Part shown: piece after piece, positions 52,450 to 62,600 of the stretch
Numbering within the stretch: the first letter of the stretch is position 1
Layout: the number at the start of each line of letters is the position of its first letter
Source of the DNA: Vibrio fortis
Lineage (GTDB): Bacteria > Pseudomonadota > Gammaproteobacteria > Enterobacterales > Vibrionaceae
Length of the DNA stretch: 64,000 bases
NCBI RefSeq assembly: GCF_024347475.1
Contig: NZ_AP025487.1
Location: 682,001 to 746,000, forward strand
Direction: 5' to 3'
The notes under the pieces: model-generated
The model's database searches: none
Told to the model about the DNA's origin: nothing
The model's input: only the letters and a program-made list of their open reading frames with translations
Translations under genes and position numbers: made by a program

Positions 52450-55400
52450 ATGAGAATTTTTCGTGGCTCCCCAGCTCTATCTGAATTTCGTGTTAACAAG
52501 CTTTTAGAGCTTTGTCGTGAACTTGGCCTACCTGTTACAGGCATCTACGCTGAATTTGCGCACTTTGCAGATCTAACAGCCGACCTAAATGATCAAGAAG
52601 TTGAGAAACTAGAAAAGCTTCTGACTTACGGTCCAACAATTGAAGAGCACGCGCCAGAAGGTTTTCTTCTACTAGCAACTCCTCGTCCAGGCACTATCTC
52701 GCCTTGGTCTTCAAAATCTACGGACATCGCAAACAACTGTGGTCTAGATAAGATTGCACGTCTTGAGCGCGGTACCGCTTACTATATCGAATCATCGGCA
52801 GAGCTATCTGAGCTTCAACTGGTTGAGCTAAAAGCGATTCTGCACGATCGCATGATGGAAGTTATCTTCACTGACTTCGAATCAGCAGCAGCACTTTTCC
52901 AAGTGGCAGAGCCAGCTCCAGTGGCTGACGTTGACCTACTCAATGGCGGTCGCGCTGCGCTTGAAAACGCAAACGTTACCCTAGGTCTTGCGCTTGCCGA
53001 TGACGAAATCGAATACCTTTACGATGCGTTCGTAAACAAGCTAGATCGTAACCCAACCGACATCGAGCTAATGATGTTTGCACAAGCGAACTCAGAGCAC
53101 TGTCGTCACAAGATCTTCAATGCAGACTGGACTATCGACGGCGTTAAGCAAGAGAAGTCTCTGTTCAAGATGATCAAGAATACATTCGAAACCACACCAG
53201 AAAACGTACTGTCTGCATACAAAGATAACGCAGCAGTAATGGTTGGTTCAGATGTGGGTCGTTTCTTCCCGAACCCTGAAACTCGCCAATACGGTTACAA
53301 CCAAGAGAAAGCTCATATCCTAATGAAGGTGGAAACACACAACCACCCAACGGCTATTTCTCCTTGGCCGGGTGCTTCTACTGGTTCTGGTGGTGAAATC
53401 CGTGATGAAGGCGCTACGGGTATCGGTGGTAAGCCAAAAGCAGGTCTTGTTGGTTTCACTACATCTAACCTACGCATTCCAGGTTTTGAACAGCCATGGG
53501 AAACAGATTTCGGTAAGCCAGGTCGTATCGTTAACGCTCTAGACATCATGCTAGAGGGTCCACTAGGTGGCGCAGCGTTCAACAACGAATTTGGCCGTCC
53601 AAACCTACTTGGTTACTTCCGTACTTACGAAGAGAAAGTTAACTCTCACGCAGGTGAAGAGGTTCGTGGTTACCACAAGCCAATTATGATTGCTGGTGGT
53701 ATGGGTAACATCCGTGACGAACACGTTCAGAAGAAAGAGATCCCAGTGGGTGCAAGCCTAATCGTACTGGGTGGTCCTGCCATGAACATCGGCCTTGGTG
53801 GTGGTGCAGCTTCTTCGATGGCGTCTGGTCAATCAGCTGAAGACCTAGATTTCGCATCTGTACAGCGTGAAAACCCAGAGATGGAGCGTCGCTGTCAGGA
53901 AGTGATCGACCGTTGTTGGCAGCTTGGCGAACAGAACCCAATCGCATTTATCCACGATGTGGGCGCAGGTGGTATCTCTAACGCACTTCCAGAGCTTGTA
54001 GACGACGGCGAGCGTGGCGGTATCTTCCAGCTGCGTGACGTGCCAAACGACGAGCCGGGCATGAGTCCACTTGAGATCTGGTGTAATGAATCTCAAGAGC
54101 GTTACGTAATGGCAGTTGCGCCAGAGAATATGGAAGTATTCGACGCAATCTGTAAACGTGAGCGCGCACCATACGCAGTTGTTGGTATCGCAACTGAAGA
54201 GCGTGAGCTTAAACTTGAAGATTCACACTTCGACAACACGCCAATCGACATGCCAATGGATGTGCTTCTAGGTAAGACGCCGAAGATGCACCGTGATGCG
54301 AAGACGCTAAAAGCAAATAACCCTGCAGTAAACCGTGATGGTATTGAGCTAAACGAAGCGGCAGATCGCGTTCTACGTCTACCAACGGTTGCAGAGAAGA
54401 CATTCCTTATCACTATCGGTGACCGCACGGTAACTGGTCTTGTAGCCCGTGATCAAATGGTTGGCCCTTGGCAGGTTCCAGTAGCAAACTGCGCAGTAAC
54501 CGCAGCAAGCTACGATACTTACCACGGTGAAGCGATGTCGATGGGTGAGCGTACGCCAGTAGCTCTTCTAGACTTCGGTGCATCGGCTCGTTTAGCAGTT
54601 GGTGAGGCAATCACTAACATCGCAGCGACAAACATCGGTGATATCAAACACATTAAACTGTCTGCGAACTGGATGTCTCCAGCAGGTCACCCAGGTGAAG
54701 ATGCAGGTCTTTACGAAGCGGTGAAAGCGGTGGGTGAAGAGCTGTGTCCTGCACTTGGTCTGACTATCCCAGTGGGTAAAGATTCAATGTCGATGAAGAC
54801 CAAGTGGGAAGAGAACGGCGAGCAAAAAGAAGTAACGTCTCCGCTATCTCTAATCATCACTGCGTTTGCTCGTGTTGAAGATGTACGTAAGACAATCACA
54901 CCTCAGCTTCGCACTGATAAAGGTGATACATCACTAGTGCTTATCGACCTAGGTAACGGTCAAAACCGTCTAGGCGCAACAGCACTAGCACAGGTTTACA
55001 AGCAGCTTGGTGACAAGCCAGCAGACGTAGATAACGCAGCACAGCTAAAAGGTTTCTACGAAGGCGTTCAAACTCTAGTAGCGAACGATCAAGTAGTGGC
55101 TTACCACGATAAGGGTGACGGTGGTCTATTCGTTACTCTAGCTGAGATGGCATTCGCGGGTCACTGTGGTGTTAAAGCGAATATTGAAGCACTAGGCGAA
55201 GATGCACTAGCAGCGCTATTCAACGAAGAGCTAGGTGCGGTACTTCAGGTTAAGAATGATGATCTAGACGCTGTACTTTCAACGCTAGCGGTAAACGGCC
55301 TTGAAGCATGTTCGCACGTAATCGGCTCTGTTGAGGCATCTGACGAGCTAGTGATTACTTCTGGTGAGACAGTAGTTCTTGAGCGTAACCGTACTGAACT

Positions 55401-56346
55401 ACGTACTATCTGGGCTGAGACAACGCATAAGATGCAAGGTCTACGTGATAACCCAGCATGTGCTGACCAAGAGCACGAAGCGAAGAAGGACAACTCTGAC
55501 CCAGGTCTGAACGTTAAGCTAAGCTTCGATGTAAATGAAGACATCGCAGCGCCATATATCGCGAAAGGCGCTAAGCCTAAGATGGCAATTCTGCGTGAGC
55601 AGGGCGTTAACTCTCACGTTGAGATGGCAGCAGCCTTTGACCGTGCAGGCTTTGAAGCAACAGACATCCACATGAGCGACATCCTAACCGGTCAAGCGGT
55701 TCTAGAAGAGTACCAGGGCTTAGTTGCTTGTGGTGGCTTCTCTTACGGTGACGTACTTGGTGCGGGTGAAGGTTGGGCGAAGTCTATCCTGTTCAATGAG
55801 CAAGCTCGCAACCAGTTTGAAGGTTTCTTCCAGCGTGAAGATACGTTCTCTCTAGGTGTGTGTAACGGCTGTCAGATGCTATCGAACCTGAAAGAGCTAA
55901 TCCCAGGTGCAGACCTATGGCCACGCTTCGTTCGTAACGAATCTGAGCGCTTCGAAGCTCGTTTCAGCCTAGTTGAAGTTCAGAAGTCTGATTCTATATT
56001 CTTCGACGGCATGGCTGGTTCTCGTATGCCAATCGCAGTGTCTCACGGTGAAGGCCGCGTAGAAGTGCGTGATGCTGACCACCTAGCAGCGATTGAAGCA
56101 TCAGGTACGGTTGCAGTTCGTTATGTGGACAACCATGGTAATGCGACTCAGCAATACCCGAACAACCCTAACGGTTCGCCAAACGCAATCACGGGTCTAA
56201 CGACTCAAGACGGCCGTGTCACTATCATGATGCCGCACCCTGAGCGTGTATTCCGCACAGTTGCGAACTCATGGTCTCCAGAAGGTTGGGGCGAGAACGG
56301 TGCTTGGATGCGTATGTTCCAAAACGCACGTAAGAACATCGGTTAA
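52450..56346 (+). CDS. purL: Phosphoribosylformylglycinamidine synthase
   Basis: PurL (FGAM synthase) converts FGAR, glutamine and ATP to FGAM in purine synthesis. The 1,298-residue single-chain form has the N-terminal PurS-like domain ([20 protein letters not shown]), the linker, two ATP-binding PurM-like halves ([59 protein letters not shown]) and the C-terminal glutaminase with the nucleophile in [13 protein letters not shown]. The start at 52450 matches the family N-terminus; a frame-extension to 52429 adds seven residues. It is single, PurR-controlled and closed by a terminator. Confidence 0.98.
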   Translation: MRIFRGSPALSEFRVNKLLELCRELGLPVTGIYAEFAHFADLTADLNDQEVEKLEKLLTYGPTIEEHAPEGFLLLATPRPGTISPWSSKSTDIANNCGLDKIARLERGTAYYIESSAELSELQLVELKAILHDRMMEVIFTDFESAAALFQVAEPAPVADVDLLNGGRAALENANVTLGLALADDEIEYLYDAFVNKLDRNPTDIELMMFAQANSEHCRHKIFNADWTIDGVKQEKSLFKMIKNTFETTPENVLSAYKDNAAVMVGSDVGRFFPNPETRQYGYNQEKAHILMKVETHNHPTAISPWPGASTGSGGEIRDEGATGIGGKPKAGLVGFTTSNLRIPGFEQPWETDFGKPGRIVNALDIMLEGPLGGAAFNNEFGRPNLLGYFRTYEEKVNSHAGEEVRGYHKPIMIAGGMGNIRDEHVQKKEIPVGASLIVLGGPAMNIGLGGGAASSMASGQSAEDLDFASVQRENPEMERRCQEVIDRCWQLGEQNPIAFIHDVGAGGISNALPELVDDGERGGIFQLRDVPNDEPGMSPLEIWCNESQERYVMAVAPENMEVFDAICKRERAPYAVVGIATEERELKLEDSHFDNTPIDMPMDVLLGKTPKMHRDAKTLKANNPAVNRDGIELNEAADRVLRLPTVAEKTFLITIGDRTVTGLVARDQMVGPWQVPVANCAVTAASYDTYHGEAMSMGERTPVALLDFGASARLAVGEAITNIAATNIGDIKHIKLSANWMSPAGHPGEDAGLYEAVKAVGEELCPALGLTIPVGKDSMSMKTKWEENGEQKEVTSPLSLIITAFARVEDVRKTITPQLRTDKGDTSLVLIDLGNGQNRLGATALAQVYKQLGDKPADVDNAAQLKGFYEGVQTLVANDQVVAYHDKGDGGLFVTLAEMAFAGHCGVKANIEALGEDALAALFNEELGAVLQVKNDDLDAVLSTLAVNGLEACSHVIGSVEASDELVITSGETVVLERNRTELRTIWAETTHKMQGLRDNPACADQEHEAKKDNSDPGLNVKLSFDVNEDIAAPYIAKGAKPKMAILREQGVNSHVEMAAAFDRAGFEATDIHMSDILTGQAVLEEYQGLVACGGFSYGDVLGAGEGWAKSILFNEQARNQFEGFFQREDTFSLGVCNGCQMLSNLKELIPGADLWPRFVRNESERFEARFSLVEVQKSDSIFFDGMAGSRMPIAVSHGEGRVEVRDADHLAAIEASGTVAVRYVDNHGNATQQYPNNPNGSPNAITGLTTQDGRVTIMMPHPERVFRTVANSWSPEGWGENGAWMRMFQNARKNIG

Positions 56347-56441
56347 TTTGATTAGGTTAATCTGACTTAGAGTCATCTATCTCAGAGTAATAAGAACCTT
56401 GGTTAGTATCGCACGCTAGTCAAGTTCATCGGGAAAAGTTC

Positions 56442-56473
56442 AAAGCGCAGGTCGAAAGGCCTGCGCTTTTTTG
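56442..56473 (+). terminator. Terminator after purL
   Basis: A 10-bp stem AAAGCGCAGG / CCTGCGCTTT with loop TCGAAAGG, followed by TTTGTTT. Confidence 0.85.
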
Positions 56474-56664
56474 TTTATGTAAATTAAAAATGCGAACACT
56501 AAATGTTAAACGTACCACATAACCTCCCTATTTATGTTAATGGTTTGTGTTGGGAAGTTTGACATGTTGAGTTGGATTTAAAGTTCCATCATTTTTTAAC
56601 TTGATAGGTCAAAATTGCATCTGTAGAATGCTGTACCATTAATTTAACCGTACGGCGATCTATA

Positions 56665-59600
56665 ATGGTTTCAATATCTCGATATGTATTTTGTTTGCTG
56701 CTTGCTACCCTTCTCATCGGTTGTGGTGGCGATTCAGGCGGCGGTTCATCTACACCTAATCCTGGCACCCCAGGTTCATCTATTGTTACAAAACAAATAG
56801 ATTTACCTGCGGGTGACATTTGTCCAAGTGGCGGTATCCAAATTGAAACCGGTATTGATACTAACGGTAATGGCGTACTCGATCCTAATGAAGTAACTGA
56901 TACGCAAAATGTTTGTCATGGTTCAGCTAGCTTAGTTGAGCTTGAGGTTGTTGAAGAAGGCGATGCGACATGTCCATTAGGTGGCCAAAAGATCACTTCA
57001 GGTATCGACCTAAATGGTAATAATCAGCTTGATAGTAATGAAGTTTTAGATACCGCTTATATTTGCAATGGTTCGGACGGTTCAATCACGCCTGAACCTC
57101 AACCTGAGCTATCAGGCCTTGCAACAATCTCGGGTAATATAGATACGTCGATTGTAGACCGAATTAACAACTCAAATCTGTCAGTGTTCAACAATGGCAC
57201 TGCCGCTGGTCAAATTGCACTGGTATCACAATGTGGTTCTTTCGGTGTAAGCCAAACCCAGCCATCTTCTGATTCTGAAATCTTCGCTCCTGTTATTGAC
57301 CCAATTATGATCCAGCCAGATGCACGTGGAGATTTCTCTATTGAGGTTCCTGCTTGTTCTGGCTACGGCGTGATTATTATCGATCCAGAAACAGGTAAAG
57401 GTTATTACTCCGCACCATCAATTCTTCCAATTGAGCCTGAAGATGACATCATCATAGAGCCAATTGGTGAAGAAGAATTAATGCCCTTAGGTGGTGTTAA
57501 ATTTACGGTTATCTCTACACAAACTAACCAACCAGTGTCTGGTGCTAAGCTAACATTCCGTCCATTAAATGATTCAGCAGTAACTGACATTAACGGTGCA
57601 GTTGAAATGATTGGTCTGCCAGGTGGTGATTACACAGTAACGATTGAGCATGCCAACTTCGTTTCTAAAGCGGTTAGCTTCACTGTTGAAAAGGATAAAA
57701 CTACCGATCTATCAAACATTGAGCTATTGGTAGAAAAAGGTTCGATTACCGGTCAAATTGCCGCTGAGGGAATTAACATCCCTGCTAACATTGTTGTTCA
57801 TGCACGAGCTCATGACGGCACAACATATACATCAATCACTAATGAAAGTGGTATCTATAAGCTAAACCACCTACCAGTTGGTGAGGGCTATAGCATTGTT
57901 GTTGCGCCAAACGATTTTGATGCTGAGAAAGTTGACAACGTTTCGGTTGAGTCTGATAGCACGACACTTGTAGAAACCATCATCTTACGCCGTGCACAAC
58001 CTGATGCAGGTTCGTTTGCAGGCTACGCGTTATTTGATAACAAGTCAGAAAAGTTGAATCATGCTGGTATCATTGTCTCTATCGAGGGGACAGATAAAGA
58101 AGCGATCACTGCAAAAGATGGTTCATTTATTATTAATGGTCTAGCCGCTGACTCTTACACGATCAACTTTACAGACTCCAATTACAAAGCAACTGCTGCT
58201 GAAGCCGAAATTCACAAAGGGACTGTAACTTGGGTTGCACCTCAATTCTTAGTTTCAGAAACTGGTAGTTTGCGCGGTGAGATCAATGACGACTCTGGCA
58301 ACGCAGTTGCTAACCAAGCGGTTCTACTAACACCAGCTGGCATTTCAACAGTTACGGATTCACAAGGTAATTTTGCGTTTACTGATGTACCAGCAGCAGC
58401 TTATACGCTGGAAGTAAATAAAGACGGTTACCACTCAACAAGTATCCCAGTAACAATCGCTGTAAATAGTGATGTCGTTCTTGCTGAGCCTGTTGTAATT
58501 AAACCAATTCGTTTCACAGGTAATGTTGAAGCTGATGGAGTGGCTTTAGCTGATGCTAAGGTTGTTATCGCTGGTGGAAACTTGAGCTCAGAGCTTCAAG
58601 TGACGACTGACTCGGACGGTACGTTTGAGTTTAAAGGCCTTTCCGGTGCTAATTACAAAATTACCGTTAGCAAAACTGGTTATACAACACAAAACATAAG
58701 TATTGTTTTACCTGAGGGTGAAGATTACGAATTACCATACTCAATCGATTTAACTCGCAGTTATGGTGTTGTTTCTGGAATTGTGACACTGAAAGATCAA
58801 ACTGATCACTCTGGTGTAGTAGTTAAGCTACCAAATGTAGATGCGACGATCCTAACGTCAGCATCGGGTTATTGGCAGTACTCACTACCGACAGGTATTT
58901 ACAACGGTGGTGTAACGTACAGTAAATCTGGCTTCATTTCTCAAATGGCTGATAATGAATTTACGGTTATCTACGGTCAAACAACATTACTAACCTCAAT
59001 TCAGTTGGTTGCTGAAACTGGTGCAATTACAGGTAAGGTCCTTTCTGAAGGTGTGCCGGTTGCCGACGTAACCGTTCAATCTCAAGAGCAGAGCGTACAA
59101 ACCAATGCTCAAGGTATATATCAAATCACCGAACTTGCTGTCGGTGAAACTGACGTTCGATTCTCTAAAGCAGGGGTTGTTTCTACAACCACCAAAGCAA
59201 CAGTTCTTGCTGAAAAAATAGTGACAGTTGACGATGTATCGTTAATGAGTCGTAAAGTAACAGGCAAGGTTACAGATGGCACCGTTGTTCTCGCTGATGC
59301 AATTGCAACACTAGTGGGTACCGGTTACTCATCAACAGTTCAAACCAATGAAGAAGGTCTATTTGAATTCCAACGAGTACCGGTTGGTACATTTCAACTG
59401 CAAGTTTCTAAAGCCGGCTATAAAGGAGAGCAACAGTCTCTGACAGTCCCTGATATTATCGAATTTAATCTTCCGTTTGATATTGCATTAGATCCAGTAC
59501 AAGGCATAGCTAAAGGCTCTGCGAAATTAGATGGCAGAACGGAACATAGTGCGATTCTAGTCGAGTTAAATGGCACTCGTTATAAAACCTCTACAGATGC

Positions 59601-62600
59601 GGTCGGTGATTGGTCGTTAGCTTTGCCAATAGGTAATTACCCTGATGGTATTACATTCTCTAAAGATTTGTATTCAACAGCAACTTATGAAAGCACTATT
59701 GTTATCAATGACATTGGTGACTTCACTGTAGCACCGCAAATGTTAGTACAAACACATTCTATTGTTAGTTTTGACATTTCAGTTGCCAACACATGCCCAA
59801 CCAATGTGACGGTGGATGCCGTTGGCCTAGATAACGGCTTCACGGGTCATTACATTGAGAACGACGGTCATTTCGAAGAGAAATTACCATTAGGTGAATA
59901 CCAATTTACGATCGCTTGTACCACTGAGGGTTGGGAGACACTAATCTTCGAACTGGATGTTGAAAAAGGTAAGGAAACGGTTCAACTTCCAGAGCAGCGC
60001 TTACGTCAGAGCTTTATCGTGATTAACGATGGTGCAGCATACACCAATGAAAAGACAGTTAACTTGTCGGTTGGTAACACCGATGCAGTTCAAATGAAGC
60101 TTGAGGTTGAGGGTGGTCAATCTACAGGTTGGCAAACCTTTGCTTCAACCGCGACCATTGAGCTAAATGCAGAAGATGGTGAGCAAACGGTTATTGCATC
60201 ATTTAAGGATATTAATGGTGTAGAGCTTCCTGAGGTGGATGATTCAATCAAGCTTGATACAAAGCTTGAGGTTGTATCATTCGCAGCAACAGGCGCTCAA
60301 ACTAACGGTGACACACTACGTTTACGCTTAAACCTAGGTGAAACTGGAGCGTCTGTTTCAGCATCGCTAGCGGGTGTCTTTGAGGACCTTGCTCTACTAG
60401 ATAATGGTGCCGGTGGCGATGCAGCGGCAAATGACGGTATCTATGAGCGCTCGTTCAACATTGATACACCAGATGAGATTGATGCGTTTGTAACCGCAGA
60501 CATTATTGACCGCGCAGGCAACGAATTAACCAACACAAGCGATAGCAAAGTCGTGCTTTCTTCAGCGCCTGAGATTAATGGTTTAACGATCAGTTCAAGC
60601 ATTAAAGATCGCACAATGCAGTTGCGTTTCACTACTAATGAGCCAGCAACAACGAAAATTGCGTACGGTACAGAGAATAATCTTGGTGAGCCTGTAGTGA
60701 TTAATGATCGCCTAAATGGCAATCACCAAATTACGCTAAAAGAGCTTAACCCTAACGAAGTGGTTTGGTTCCGTATTACGGCGCAAGATGCAGCAGGTAA
60801 CGAAGGTGAGTTACTAGGTAAAGAAAAACTAGCACCAAGCCAAATTGAATCAATCAATGCTTATGCAGGTGACCGTGAAATTGGTTTGATTTGGGCTAAG
60901 TCAGAAGATCGCTCTGTGGTTGGTTACCGTCTATATCGTTCTGAGAATGCAGGTACTACCTTTGAGCTTGTGAACCCAGAGTCGTTGATTACTGAAACAT
61001 ACTTTAATGATTTAGCGGTTAGTAATGACACCACATACATTTACTACGTAACCGCTGTTGATGGTGAGGAAAACCAGAGTGAAGCATCAGTAGAAGCGTC
61101 TGCAAAACCTTTGGCTGACTTGGCAGGTCCGACGGAAGTTGATGGTGGTGTAATGATGCAAAGTGAAGTGTGGCTGAAGAGTCGTTCACCTTACATGATC
61201 ACAGCGAATATGAAAGTTGATGAGAATGCTCAGTGGGTGATGCTTCCGGGTACTGAAGTTGTATTTGCAGCAAATCCAGAGCCAGCTACATTTGATGCAA
61301 ACAATACTCGCTATGTTCAAATTGCGGGTGAAGTATTGGCTTATGGTACTGAAGAACAAAAAGTTAAGATTTCTCAGCAAGGCGGATTAGATGCTTATTT
61401 TGAGGCCGGTGTTTCGGATAGTGAAAGTCGTCTTGGTAAGGGCGAGTTCCATTATGTAGAGATGATTCAAGTAGGTGTGGATGAACGTAAGATTGATCTT
61501 GATATCTTCAACTCATCGATCCAGTTAGGTGGTGTTCAGTCTAATGGTGACAGTAATTACTATATTGAGCAGTACTTACAAGTTTCTGATATCTATAACT
61601 CTGTCTTAACTGAGCTTGGTGGCTATGCTTACTATGATGAGTATTGCTGGGATGATGAAAAACATGATCATGTTCCCTGCTGGCGCTGGCAGGAGCAAGG
61701 GAACGTCAATTGGCAGATTGATAGCCTTAACTCTTCATTGGTTAAGGTAGAAAACTCCAATGGCTTAGACAAGGTAGATAACGGTTCTGAAATTTATCCA
61801 TTTTCCCTATATGTACAAGGCAATATTGATAACTCTGAAATTGAATTTGCATCCGTAAGTCTTAATACTAGCATGGATGGTGTCAACTCAATGAGTAACA
61901 CCAAAGTAACTCAGAGTAAGGTATATGGTCCGAGTTTCAAACGTAATACTTTTATTAAGTCTTTAGTTGAAAGTAACCAACTGGACTTCACATTTAATAT
62001 TGTCGATCAACATACAGTACTAACACCAAATAATTATGATAATGGTGAGTATAGTTCTGCATTCCTTGCTTATAACTACTGGGGTTCAATTGATATTCTA
62101 GGTGATATCCTTGAGCGCATTAACTATAAGTCAGGGGACAATAATCAATTATACCCTGTAATCTCATCAGCAGATTTATACGAAGCTGACTTTGATAAAG
62201 ATGGTATTCCAGATTACATTGACCCAGACAACGACAATGATGGTTACTCAGACCTTCAAGAAGATAAGCTTTCTAACTTTGATTCAGAGTTCGGTACACC
62301 TGTTATTTATGACCCTTTAGATCCAAATTCTTACCCGGGTCATAAAGAGCCAGATACAGATAACGATGGTATTCCTGATTCTGAAGATGACGATATTGAT
62401 GGCGATGGTCTATCCAATGCAGATGAAGAGGAGCTAGGTACAGATCCTTATATTGCTGATACAGATGGTGATGGAGTTAATGATGGTGACGAAGTTGCCC
62501 TTGGTTACGATCCTCTGAACAAAGACCAGACACCACTATACGGTAATATCTCGGATGTGGTTATTGATGACTCTTGGGCTAACAACAAAGGTGAAGTTGC

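Noticed and set aside
53313..55544. Minus-strand genes inside purL
   Set aside because: All are antisense shadows of the highly biased purL codons; none has a recognisable motif or start signal.
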